From the NCBI GenBank assembly GCA_022703155.1, contig JAKLEH010000009.1:1-36409 (forward strand): a stretch of DNA of 36,409 nucleotides, read 5' to 3'. The stretch's first letter is position 1; each line of letters begins with the position of its first letter. This DNA is from Patescibacteria group bacterium (lineage in GTDB: Bacteria > Patescibacteriota > Patescibacteriia > 2-12-FULL-60-25). The translations under genes were made by a program, and so were the position numbers. The notes under the pieces were generated by a model. It was not told the DNA's origin and made no database searches. It saw only the letters and a list, made by a program, of their open reading frames with translations. Of the stretch, positions 1-6,611 are shown piece after piece.

Positions 1-1629
1 ATAACTGTCATCCACGGCACCGCCGTCGGTCTGCAGGAAAGAGAGATTGGACACGGTCACGCCGCTGACTCCGCTCAAAGTAAGGGAGTAATCGCAATCC
101 GTGGTGATGGTTGCCGGATCTCCAGAAGTGGGACCCACGAGCGAAACGCCGTCTTTATCGATAGTATAATTGTCATCTTCATAGTCTCCGGCAAGAACGT
201 TGACGACGCCGCCCTCGGCCACCGCATTCAGGGCAGCCCCGATATCGTCGAACGCGTTGTAATCCCATTCATGCCCACCCGAGTTGCCGGAGCTGTAATC
301 GTCATCCACCCAAACCTGGGTGGGCGCCGGGGGCACGGAATCGATAAGTTTCTGATGCGCGGCCGTGTTGCCGTATTCGTCGGTCAAGTCCGCATATACG
401 TCCTCGGCGAAAGTCACAGGTTCGGTCGCGTAAATCCTGACGCGGTTGGCGTTCCAAACGTAAGTGCGCGGAGCCGCGCTGGCGCCTGCCGTGATGGCCG
501 ACTCGACCGCGGTTTTGCTGTCACTGCTCAAATTCTCGCTGAAGACCAGAGCCGCGCCGTAAATGTCACCGCGATCGCACGCCACCGACGGGCATGTCGA
601 GGGCAATTCGTAATCCGCCGAACCGTCGCCCAAAGTCGTCACGGTCGGCGGTTCGTCGTCCGCATCGATGAGCAACATATTGTAAGCCGTGTACCCCGCG
701 GCCGAAGTCACCTGAAGCATCACGTCCTCGGGCCAAGTGACCGTCGAGCTGGAATAAATGTTTAACGTGCTGCCGCTCCACACATAGCGCGGCGTGTCTC
801 CGCTGGCTATGGCCGTGATGTTGCCTTCAATGGCGCCGCGGCTGCTGGTGGCGATGTCCGTGGAAAAGACCAATTGGTCCGCGTACAAATCGCCGCGATC
901 GTTTTCTGGTGAGCCCGGTTCCGTGGCTGGCAAGGAATAATCGCCGATGACGCTACCGCCGAGTTTGGTCACGGTCGGCGCCAAATAACTGCCGCAGCGG
1001 TCGTGACGACCGATGAACACGTCATGGTAGGACTGGTTCTTATAAAAAACGTATTCGATCACGATTCCCGGACTCCCCACGCTCCCGCTCGTGCTGTCGG
1101 TACCCTCGTAGCGCACGCGCAACGTGTCCGCATCATCCAGCTTGTAATACACGCGTTGGTAAGAATTGTCGTCCGAACAGATATGGTCGGCCGGGTACGG
1201 CGGAACCGAGGGCGACAAGTCGCTGTATTCCGAAGCTCCGGTCCCGAACGTCACATAGGTATTGGTGCCCACGAAAGTGCTCGTGTAACCCGTGCCGTTG
1301 AAGTTTATGCTGAAACCGAACGGGACTTGGACGTAATCGTCGTCGAAACTGTCGTTGATCAGTCTGGTCCAGCCCGTGGGGTCGGCCAACGTGGCGTATG
1401 ACGGCCCCTCGAAATTCGGGGCGGTCGATGTCACAGTCGCGTCATCGACGGAACTGGTGTCGATGCGCCAACCCGTCTCGGGCAGGTCCGAATCCGCAAC
1501 CGGGAAACTCCCGATTTGCGACGAACCGTTGGTGATGAGGGTAGCGGCGTGCGCGTAGGGCGTTGGCCACAAGGCCAGACACGCCAAAAACGCGGCACCC
1601 GTTACCAAAGATAGAAGTGCTTTTCGCAT
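1..1629 (-). CDS. Large secreted surface protein, N-terminal part (Ig-like repeats then beta-helix start); runs off window
   Basis: An uninterrupted frame of 543 codons runs from ATG at 1629 to the window edge, so the C-terminus is missing. Residues 1-28 form a signal peptide (MRK, hydrophobic stretch, AHA cleavage-type site). Residues about 40-215 look like a beta-rich domain. Residues 218-327 and 328-432 are two copies of a module of about 105-110 aa; each begins with PTVT, has CDRGD/NDRGD followed by xLVFS, then YVW, and ends with LID. These resemble bacterial Ig-like surface modules. From about 440 (VWVDDDYSSGNSGG, then ALNAVAEGGVVNVLAGDY) the sequence matches the first coils of a right-handed parallel beta-helix (pectin-lyase fold). 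It is probably exported and cell-surface associated; the ligand is unknown. The start is supported by the signal peptide and an upstream extended -10 box. It is absent from simple ORF lists because it has no stop inside the window. Confidence 0.85.
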   Translation of the reverse strand, partial: MRKALLSLVTGAAFLACLALWPTPYAHAATLITNGSSQIGSFPVADSDLPETGWRIDTSSVDDATVTSTAPNFEGPSYATLADPTGWTRLINDSFDDDYVQVPFGFSINFNGTGYTSTFVGTNTYVTFGTGASEYSDLSPSVPPYPADHICSDDNSYQRVYYKLDDADTLRVRYEGTDSTSGSVGSPGIVIEYVFYKNQSYHDVFIGRHDRCGSYLAPTVTKLGGSVIGDYSLPATEPGSPENDRGDLYADQLVFSTDIATSSRGAIEGNITAIASGDTPRYVWSGSTLNIYSSSTVTWPEDVMLQVTSAAGYTAYNMLLIDADDEPPTVTTLGDGSADYELPSTCPSVACDRGDIYGAALVFSENLSSDSKTAVESAITAGASAAPRTYVWNANRVRIYATEPVTFAEDVYADLTDEYGNTAAHQKLIDSVPPAPTQVWVDDDYSSGNSGGHEWDYNAFDDIGAALNAVAEGGVVNVLAGDYEDDNYTIDKDGVSLVGPTSGDPATITTDCDYSLTLSGVSGVTVSNLSFLQTDGGAVDDSY

Positions 1630-1660
1630 ATCAAATTAAGTGTATAAAAATAGCGGTAAC

Positions 1661-1669
1661 ATTATACCA
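1661..1669 (-). promoter_or_regulatory. Extended -10 promoter of the surface protein gene
   Basis: On the minus strand the sequence reads TGGTATAAT, a perfect -10 hexamer with the TGn extension. It lies 31 nt before the ATG at 1629. No good -35 box stands 16-18 nt upstream, which fits an extended -10 promoter. The predicted leader is about 25 nt. Confidence 0.6.
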
Positions 1670-1742
1670 CTTAAGCGCCTTTAACGCCGTTCAACGCAAA
1701 AAGTTATCAACACTCCCACCTCTCACCCCCTCCTTACGTTAG

Positions 1743-2150
1743 TCACACTCCCCAATTCATGCCCGTGACCGTCAATTGCAAAACCGTGGCGAAGCACACC
1801 CACAGCAGATACGGGACATTGGCCAGCGCCACCCAGCGCAATTTTTTATTGGGCCAGACAGAAACCATGGCCCAGCCCAAAGTCCCCAAGACCAGCAGGA
1901 TGTCGACCGCGGCCAACACGTTGCTTTGCAAACCGAATTGGATGGGCGTGAAAATCAGGTTGAACACGAGGTTCAGGGCAAACGGCAACAAAACCAAGGG
2001 TTTTATTTTGCGCTTGTACGCCAGCCAAGTCACGTAACCGAACGTGACCAAGATGATCGCGTACAACACCGTCCACACCGGCCCAAACAACCAACCCGGC
2101 GGAGCCCAGCTCGGTTTGGCCAATTGCGCATACCATTCGTAGTTTGTCAT
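1743..2150 (-). CDS. TspO/MBR family membrane protein
   Basis: 135 aa, five predicted membrane helices, rich in Trp. The N-terminal motif KPSWAPPGWLFGPVWTVLY is the TspO/MBR (tryptophan-rich sensory protein) signature. It is followed by NLVFNLIFTPIQFGLQ and the last-helix segment YLLWVCFATVLQL. The family binds porphyrins and related tetrapyrroles in membranes; the role here is unknown. Length is usual for bacterial TspO (150-160 aa) or slightly short. A start six codons further upstream (2168) is possible, but a TATACT -10 box at 2159-2164 would lie inside it. The ATG at 2150 is only 8 nt after that box and begins with the family's MTNYEWY-type N-terminus. It stands alone between two minus-strand genes. 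Confidence 0.85.
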   Translation of the reverse strand: MTNYEWYAQLAKPSWAPPGWLFGPVWTVLYAIILVTFGYVTWLAYKRKIKPLVLLPFALNLVFNLIFTPIQFGLQSNVLAAVDILLVLGTLGWAMVSVWPNKKLRWVALANVPYLLWVCFATVLQLTVTGMNWGV

Positions 2151-2158
2151 ATGGGATA

Positions 2159-2164
2159 AGTATA
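2159..2164 (-). promoter_or_regulatory. Likely -10 box of the tspO-type gene
   Basis: Minus-strand TATACT, 8 nt before the ATG at 2150. Transcription would start at or just before the start codon (leaderless type). No clear -35 box was seen. Confidence 0.4.
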
Positions 2165-2258
2165 GCATTTAAACCGTTTTACCGTCCCGATGAATGATAA
2201 CAAACGTTTCTTTCATGGGGGAGGTTGGGAGGGGTCTTTGAGTTGCCAAAAGGCCCGT

Positions 2259-2363
2259 GTCATTTCGACCGGAGTGAAGCGGGCGGCGAACGTAGGGAGA
2301 AATCCCTCGCCCGGTCGTGGACAATTTGGCGCAAGGGATTCCTCGGGCTCTCCTCGGAATGAC
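2259..2363. repeat. GTCAT-ended palindromic element A (105 bp)
   Basis: It begins GTCATTTCGA and ends TCGGAATGAC: nine of ten terminal bases are inverted-complementary. Inside are AGAAATCCCT and AAGGGATTCCT, which can pair. A block at 2304-2344 (CCCTCGCCCGGTCGTGG and the following GCAAGGGATTCCTC) recurs at 9274-9313. It fills the gene-free stretch 2169-2525, where I see no coding sequence; that stretch also has a GTCCGC/GCGGAC hairpin at 2394-2418. The repeat ends match six further elements in this window. Confidence 0.75.
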
Positions 2364-2497
2364 AAAGGTTGTTTATGAAGTTCTGAGTCAACTGTCCGCG
2401 GGAGGCGAAAGAGCGGACTTGAAATTAAATACCAATGTGACACCACCCCTAACCCAGAGCTCAGCTCAGCTGACGCCTCCTCATAAATGAGGGGAAA

Positions 2498-2532
2498 TAA
2501 AAAAACCGCCGAAGTCGTTTAAGCTTCAGCGG
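2498..2532 (-). terminator. Rho-independent terminator of the receiver-like gene
   Basis: On the minus strand a stem CCGCTGAAGC / GACTTCGGCGG with loop TTAAAC is followed by seven T. The 5' arm begins within the last codons of the gene ending at 2526, so stop codon and terminator overlap. Confidence 0.8.
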
Positions 2533-3548
2533 CACGAGATGACGGCGGCGCAGACGTCGCGGAGCGTGCGCCCCTTTTCGCAATTGCCGCGCGCGCCAAC
2601 CTCATTGAGCATGTCCGGAGAGCCGCCCGTGTTGGCCACGAACCGCACGTCCGGCAGCAACTCGCGGATGGCCGGCACGAGCTCGTGGCCCTCGAAAGGT
2701 CCGCACAAGCCCTCGTCCATGAGCACCACGTCGGGCTTGAGCGCGGCCACGGCCTCGGCCGTCCGCTTGAGGTCCGCCTGCTTGGACTCCGGGGTCCGCG
2801 GCTGGTCGCCGGTCGGCCTGGGGTAGCGGTACAGGACCGTCTCCACCCGCGGCCAGCCGATGAGCGCCAGCGCCGTCTTGAGCAAGCTCTCAAGCTCGTC
2901 GTCCACGGCCACGACGCGCACGTTGCGCGCGGGAACGGCCTCGTCGCACGCGGTCTCCAGCCCCAGGGACGCGTAATCCGGAACCAAAGGCTCCAGGCCC
3001 AGGGCCAGCAGGCGCGAATTGATGAGGCAGACCAAGCCCTTGGCGTCCACGTTGCTCCAGCGCGACGTGCATTCGAACGCGCCCAAAGCCTTGGCCAAGG
3101 GCAGGATTTCGGACGCGTCCTTGAGCCGCGTGGCGCACACGCGCTTGACATGGTCCACGGCCTTGGCCGCGAACTTCTCGTCAGGCTCCTTGGGCGGCGT
3201 GGGCAAAAAGGCGCGCACCAACCCGATTTCGAGCGGCGGCGGCGTAAGGCCGGCGCGCACGAACAACGCGCAGAGCGCATCGAACGCGCGCTCGCGGGCA
3301 TCGGACACGCCGTAACGCTCGTGCTTCTCGGGCAGGGCGAACATGGGATCGTCGAGCAGACGCGCGACGTCCAGCGCGGCCTTGATCGTGCCGGCCTTCT
3401 CCAGTTCGGCTTGTCCGGCCGTGACCATGGCCGTGTACTTCATTTCGGCGACCGGCTGGTCGGCAACCTGTGCCGCAGGCTGTTCCATGGGCTGTTCCAC
3501 GGTTGCGGTTACGGGCTTGGCGGTCGACTTGGCGTTCTTCTTGGCCAT
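2526..3548 (-). CDS. Protein with C-terminal response-regulator receiver-like domain
   Basis: 340 aa. Residues 1-35 are a low-complexity tail (Lys/Ala, then Gln/Pro/Val). Residues about 40-205 form a helical region I do not recognise. Residues 208-338 look like a receiver (CheY-like) domain: acidic pair D216-D217 in VVAVDDE, possible phospho-acceptor D278 in VVLMDEG, T307 in VANTGG and K325 correspond to the conserved receiver positions. A Pro/Arg-rich insertion (about 242-256) separates the first strand-helix unit from the rest, so the domain is divergent. No histidine kinase lies nearby. Start chosen because AGGAG (3555-3559) lies 6 nt before the ATG. Other frames on both strands here are long only because of high GC. 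Function: signalling or scaffold protein, inferred. Confidence 0.7.
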   Translation of the reverse strand: MAKKNAKSTAKPVTATVEQPMEQPAAQVADQPVAEMKYTAMVTAGQAELEKAGTIKAALDVARLLDDPMFALPEKHERYGVSDARERAFDALCALFVRAGLTPPPLEIGLVRAFLPTPPKEPDEKFAAKAVDHVKRVCATRLKDASEILPLAKALGAFECTSRWSNVDAKGLVCLINSRLLALGLEPLVPDYASLGLETACDEAVPARNVRVVAVDDELESLLKTALALIGWPRVETVLYRYPRPTGDQPRTPESKQADLKRTAEAVAALKPDVVLMDEGLCGPFEGHELVPAIRELLPDVRFVANTGGSPDMLNEVGARGNCEKGRTLRDVCAAVISCR

Positions 3549-3603
3549 TTGGCGCTCCTATATATGTGGTTGCGAGTTTTTTTATTCAGAGGACGATTGC
3601 TTC

Positions 3604-3632
3604 AACCTAGCAAAAAAAGAGGGTTTTGTCAA
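3604..3632 (-). promoter_or_regulatory. Promoter of the receiver-like gene
   Basis: Minus strand: perfect -35 TTGACA (3627-3632), 17-nt spacer, weak -10 TAGGTT (3604-3609) preceded by TGC. The predicted leader is about 49 nt and contains the AGGAG ribosome-binding site. It is divergent from the 55-aa gene promoter. Confidence 0.5.
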
Positions 3633-3690
3633 CCCCCTGATAAACAGTTGTTTGAAGGGTTTGCCGCTTAACCACCCCAATGTCGGCGGA

Positions 3691-3719
3691 TTGACAAACC
3701 AAAAGATTGATGCATAAAT
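3691..3719 (+). promoter_or_regulatory. Promoter of the 55-aa small gene
   Basis: Perfect -35 TTGACA at 3691-3696. The -10 region is TGCATAAATA at 3711-3720 (CATAAA with a 16-nt spacer, or ATAAAT with 17). The 55-aa ORF starts 17 nt further downstream. Confidence 0.6.
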
Positions 3720-3736
3720 AAAACCAGGAGGTAACA

Positions 3737-3904
3737 ATGTCCCAAAACGAAAACCAGATAGAGATCCATTTCTACCACAACGAAGCCCGCGTGACTTGCC
3801 TCAAAATCACGCTGGTGCGCAACGGAAAAAGAACCTGCATCGCCGACGTACCCGTGTTTTCCAGGCATTATGCCTTCACGCTGCCGGCCGAAAACCTCAA
3901 CTAG
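3737..3904 (+). CDS. Small protein (55 aa), unknown function
   Basis: The ORF is below common length cut-offs but has every signal of a gene: TTGACA promoter, a textbook AGGAGGT site (3727-3733) 4 nt before the ATG, and a rho-independent terminator immediately after the TAG stop. The product begins MSQNENQIEIHFYHNEARV, has two cysteines (C21, C34), alternating hydrophobic residues that suggest a small beta-sheet, and ends in PAENLN. No signal peptide or membrane segment. I do not recognise a family. It stands alone between the receiver-like gene and the AT-rich restriction locus. The 96-codon frame on the opposite strand is a shadow. Confidence 0.75.
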   Translation: MSQNENQIEIHFYHNEARVTCLKITLVRNGKRTCIADVPVFSRHYAFTLPAENLN

Positions 3905-3923
3905 CCCCTCCAAAGGGGTTTTT
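3905..3923 (+). terminator. Terminator of the 55-aa gene
   Basis: CCCCT, loop CCAA, AGGGG, then five T. It starts directly after the stop codon. Confidence 0.8.
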
Positions 3924-4014
3924 AAATAACTTAGAATCATATTCTTAATGGATACCAAGTAACTCAGCCCCTGGTTGCCAAAGCCATATAAAAAAATGGT
4001 TTACGCTAGACCGA

Positions 4015-4043
4015 CAATAGGTTTGTGTTAAACAAACCTATTG
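4015..4043. repeat. Perfect 12-bp inverted repeat downstream of the nuclease operon
   Basis: CAATAGGTTTGT, loop GTTAA, ACAAACCTATTG. It lies 17 nt past the stop of the minus-strand nuclease gene (4061) at the edge of the AT-rich block. There is no T-run right after the stem on the minus strand, so it is not a classic terminator. It may stabilise the mRNA end or mark the border of the inserted block. Confidence 0.6.
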
Positions 4044-4060
4044 CGCAGTAACAAAAACCT

Positions 4061-5197
4061 TCAATTTATAATTTTAAATACAGTTTCACTTTGTTCCGTA
4101 TCGTATACGTATTTCACCAATTTCAAAGATGACCATTCTTTCTGTACCGGTGGTTTCATGCCGACGACATAGCTACGCAATGACATGGAATCACATCGGC
4201 TGGTTACTTCTGCGCCGAACTCCTTAGCCACCAAATACGCTTCAATCATGGAATAATCGCCACCGCAGTACTCATTTCTTATCCAATCTACGTATTTCAT
4301 CAATTGAATTAAATCATCGCTTTTTGCTTTAACCTTTTTCAATTCAATGACCAGATATTTTGAAATTATAGGTCGATGTCCTTTGACGTAGCGATATCCG
4401 AACACATCCATCTTGTCCATATAATCAATGGGTTTAAAAGGCGATGCGACTACCTGGTGAGTCAGATAATCCCAACCCCCAAAAACCAAAGAAGCTTTCG
4501 CTTTTTTCCTCGAAAGCTGTGCGACAAGGTCCAGCTCGATGGCCATTTCATGATCCAGCGAATCACCGTCCGCACATGCCTTAAGCATTGGCGCGGTACT
4601 GAATTCGTAATCATCATCGATTTGACCGGCAATCCTCTCGTGCAATTTCTCATCAAATGGCCATTTGTAAACATCACTCGCGTCTTCATTGCGCTTTAAT
4701 AAAACACTTTTCAAAGCGTTATTTTCTTCATCGCCGAACTTAACAAATGAAAGCTTCCAGAATGCCCTCAACATCCTAAAAGCGCCTGGATCAAAAGACA
4801 GTGCATCGTCCATATCAATACCTTCTTTAAAAAAGCACGGCCCAGGCTTGAAAAAGCAAACCATCCGTTGACCAACGCTTAGACGACCTTCATCCCATAA
4901 TAATTTGGGTTTTACGCTCTTATAGTCATAAACTTTTGGTTGGCCCGCTCCAGGAAAATTGAAATACTTACAATCCCGTCCAATATTCACAAGTTTTCCA
5001 ATCCCAAAAATCTTCCTTTTAATAAAAAAATACACATCATCGTCCTCCTTCATGCTGGCATAGTCTGCAAAAGTCCCTTCATGTGGCCTTAGCCACTTAT
5101 TATTTTTTGGCGTGAAGTTCCTAGTCGCATATACACCAAATTTCAAGCAACGAATCAACGCATTGATATTGTCAAAATTAAAAATATAACCCGCCAT
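4061..5197 (-). CDS. Predicted PD-(D/E)XK nuclease with N-terminal PUA/EVE-like region, linked to the restriction endonuclease
   Basis: 378 aa. Residues about 255-312 carry a nuclease-type core: D264 in KMDVFGY, then E285-x-K287 in YLVIELKK, then Q298 and Y302 in IQLMKYVDWI. This order (D, ExK, QxxxY) is that of RecB/NucS-like PD-(D/E)XK nucleases. Residues 1-75 (YIFNF, GVYATRNFTPKN, DVYFFIKRKIFGIGKLVNI) look like a small beta-barrel of the PUA/EVE/ASCH kind, a fold that in restriction systems reads modified bases; this part is inferred. The gene starts 4 nt after the stop of the Sau3AI-like endonuclease, so the two are co-transcribed. AT-rich like its partners. It could be a second, modification-dependent effector, a repair nuclease protecting the host, or a specificity factor. 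Confidence 0.65.
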   Translation of the reverse strand: MAGYIFNFDNINALIRCLKFGVYATRNFTPKNNKWLRPHEGTFADYASMKEDDDVYFFIKRKIFGIGKLVNIGRDCKYFNFPGAGQPKVYDYKSVKPKLLWDEGRLSVGQRMVCFFKPGPCFFKEGIDMDDALSFDPGAFRMLRAFWKLSFVKFGDEENNALKSVLLKRNEDASDVYKWPFDEKLHERIAGQIDDDYEFSTAPMLKACADGDSLDHEMAIELDLVAQLSRKKAKASLVFGGWDYLTHQVVASPFKPIDYMDKMDVFGYRYVKGHRPIISKYLVIELKKVKAKSDDLIQLMKYVDWIRNEYCGGDYSMIEAYLVAKEFGAEVTSRCDSMSLRSYVVGMKPPVQKEWSSLKLVKYVYDTEQSETVFKIIN

Positions 5198-5201
5198 ATA
5201 T

Positions 5202-6533
5202 CTAAATCTGTTCCTTTAAATAATGTAAATTTATCCAAAAACACCTTTTAGTCGTTTTTTTGCCACTCGGCAACTCATCAACATCGGCTGCATTGCGACC
5301 ATGCGGCCTAATATGCGCAACCATGTCATCCGAGGTCTTAGTAAAACCATCCAGCAATCCGTTTATTATACACCTCCGTGTATTTTCCCAAACCCCCCTT
5401 ACGCTGCCTTCCAAATCTGTGATAGGCATCGACCAAAACTTAACCTTATGCAATCTATAATTACCTCTTTCATCCTTTTTATAAATAACAAAGAAAAATC
5501 TCCCGCTTAACATCTCGCGTAGGGTTGAAGATTCCCATTCTTCTTTGATTATTTCCTTAAAATGAAAAAACGGGAAAGACATCGCCTCTTCTGGTTTGCC
5601 ATTACGATTCAACCTAATAGTCTTTACCGTTATTCCGGCCTTCTCGAATTCTTCAACTTTCCTGGTTTTGACACCCAGTATCCGATTGGTAACTATTGCG
5701 GCAAAATTCTTCGCCCTCGGATTGACATTAAACCTTTGCGTTAGTGAATCAAGCGTCAGTCCCACGTAAGGCTGGAATCGACGAATGACCAGCTCTTCAA
5801 AAGATTCACCGCCCGAATAAGACTTTAAATCCGTTATAACCGCTGACATTGTTTTCGCGCTTTCAACGCCGAAAATTTTAGTCAAAACAATATTCACGTA
5901 ATTCTGTTTCAAAGAAAAAGCCCTCGGTTTCGCTGTAACCGTACCGTACGGCTGTTTTCTGCGTTTTGTCGAATCGGACGATTTTGTAACCGCACCCAAA
6001 TACAAAGTATCGCCTTCCGACAGTTCATGCGCTTTACCGCTGCGTACTTTGCTTTGAATCCTTAACCAGTCGTCTTTGATTATTTTCAAATCTGTTTCTG
6101 GGAAACGCCAAAGAGCCGCAACCTTAAAAACATAGTCCCAAGGGTCAATAATTTCTCTTTCGTATAAATACGCTATCAGTAGCAACAACGAATTTTTATT
6201 AAGTAGGGCGCTCGTTTCCCACTTTTCATTTACTAAATCGTGATAATCAATCATCCCCAAACTTATCCTTTCTTTTGCAACATAACCGCCCTCTTTATTT
6301 TTTTTCAGTGGGAAAGTTTTTAATTCTACACCCGCTTCCTTGAAATCAGGTTCAGCGGCATTGCTGTTCTTGATACCAAAATAACAGGATTCAACGTCCT
6401 GACCAACGCCACCCTTGCCTTTGCGCTTAACTCTTAACTTATCCCCAACAGCCGATTTTAAAGACTTTCCAACTAGTTTTTTTGCGTAAGCTAATATGGA
6501 TTGCGGATCAGATTGATCGTAACTCGAGTTCAT
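5202..6533 (-). CDS. Sau3AI/MutH-type restriction endonuclease (likely GATC-specific)
   Basis: 443 aa. Residues about 10-170 form a MutH-like nuclease domain with the spacing D63-x6-E70-x-K72 (EPDFKEAGVELKTFPL), the same as MutH D70/E77/K79. A second related domain (about 250-420) contains EEFEKAGITVKTIRL, which keeps the fold but lacks the first acidic residue. Sau3AI has the same active-plus-inactive arrangement and a similar length (489 aa). Expected reaction: double-strand cleavage at unmethylated GATC; specificity is inferred from the family. The open frame extends 78 codons upstream to 6767, but that part lies antisense to the methyltransferase gene. The ATG at 6533 follows a good promoter by 6 nt and opens with the natural N-terminus MNSSYDQSDP. 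Confidence 0.85.
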   Translation of the reverse strand: MNSSYDQSDPQSILAYAKKLVGKSLKSAVGDKLRVKRKGKGGVGQDVESCYFGIKNSNAAEPDFKEAGVELKTFPLKKNKEGGYVAKERISLGMIDYHDLVNEKWETSALLNKNSLLLLIAYLYEREIIDPWDYVFKVAALWRFPETDLKIIKDDWLRIQSKVRSGKAHELSEGDTLYLGAVTKSSDSTKRRKQPYGTVTAKPRAFSLKQNYVNIVLTKIFGVESAKTMSAVITDLKSYSGGESFEELVIRRFQPYVGLTLDSLTQRFNVNPRAKNFAAIVTNRILGVKTRKVEEFEKAGITVKTIRLNRNGKPEEAMSFPFFHFKEIIKEEWESSTLREMLSGRFFFVIYKKDERGNYRLHKVKFWSMPITDLEGSVRGVWENTRRCIINGLLDGFTKTSDDMVAHIRPHGRNAADVDELPSGKKTTKRCFWINLHYLKEQI

Positions 6534-6539
6534 GCTAAC

Positions 6540-6568
6540 ATTGTAGACGTTGTGGATAAAAAGTCCAA
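6540..6568 (-). promoter_or_regulatory. Promoter of the endonuclease operon
   Basis: Minus strand: -35 TTGGAC (6563-6568), 17-nt spacer, -10 TACAAT (6540-6545). The -10 ends 6 nt before the ATG at 6533, so the mRNA is predicted to be leaderless. This also settles the start codon. GATC sites lie at 6506, 6515 and 6605. Confidence 0.6.
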
Positions 6569-6611
6569 TGACAACCCTTACCTCAGCCATACCTAATACC
6601 AACAGATCGTT

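Noticed and set aside
271-765. 164-codon plus-strand frame in the first kilobase
   Set aside because: Shadow of the secreted beta-helix gene on the minus strand, which has a signal peptide and repeats.
2685-3671. 328-codon plus-strand frame over the receiver-like gene
   Set aside because: Arg/Gly/His-rich product typical of antisense frames in GC-rich genes; the minus strand has a ribosome-binding site, receiver motifs and a terminator.
3668-3958. 96-codon minus-strand frame opposite the 55-aa gene
   Set aside because: No ribosome-binding site; the plus strand has all expression signals.
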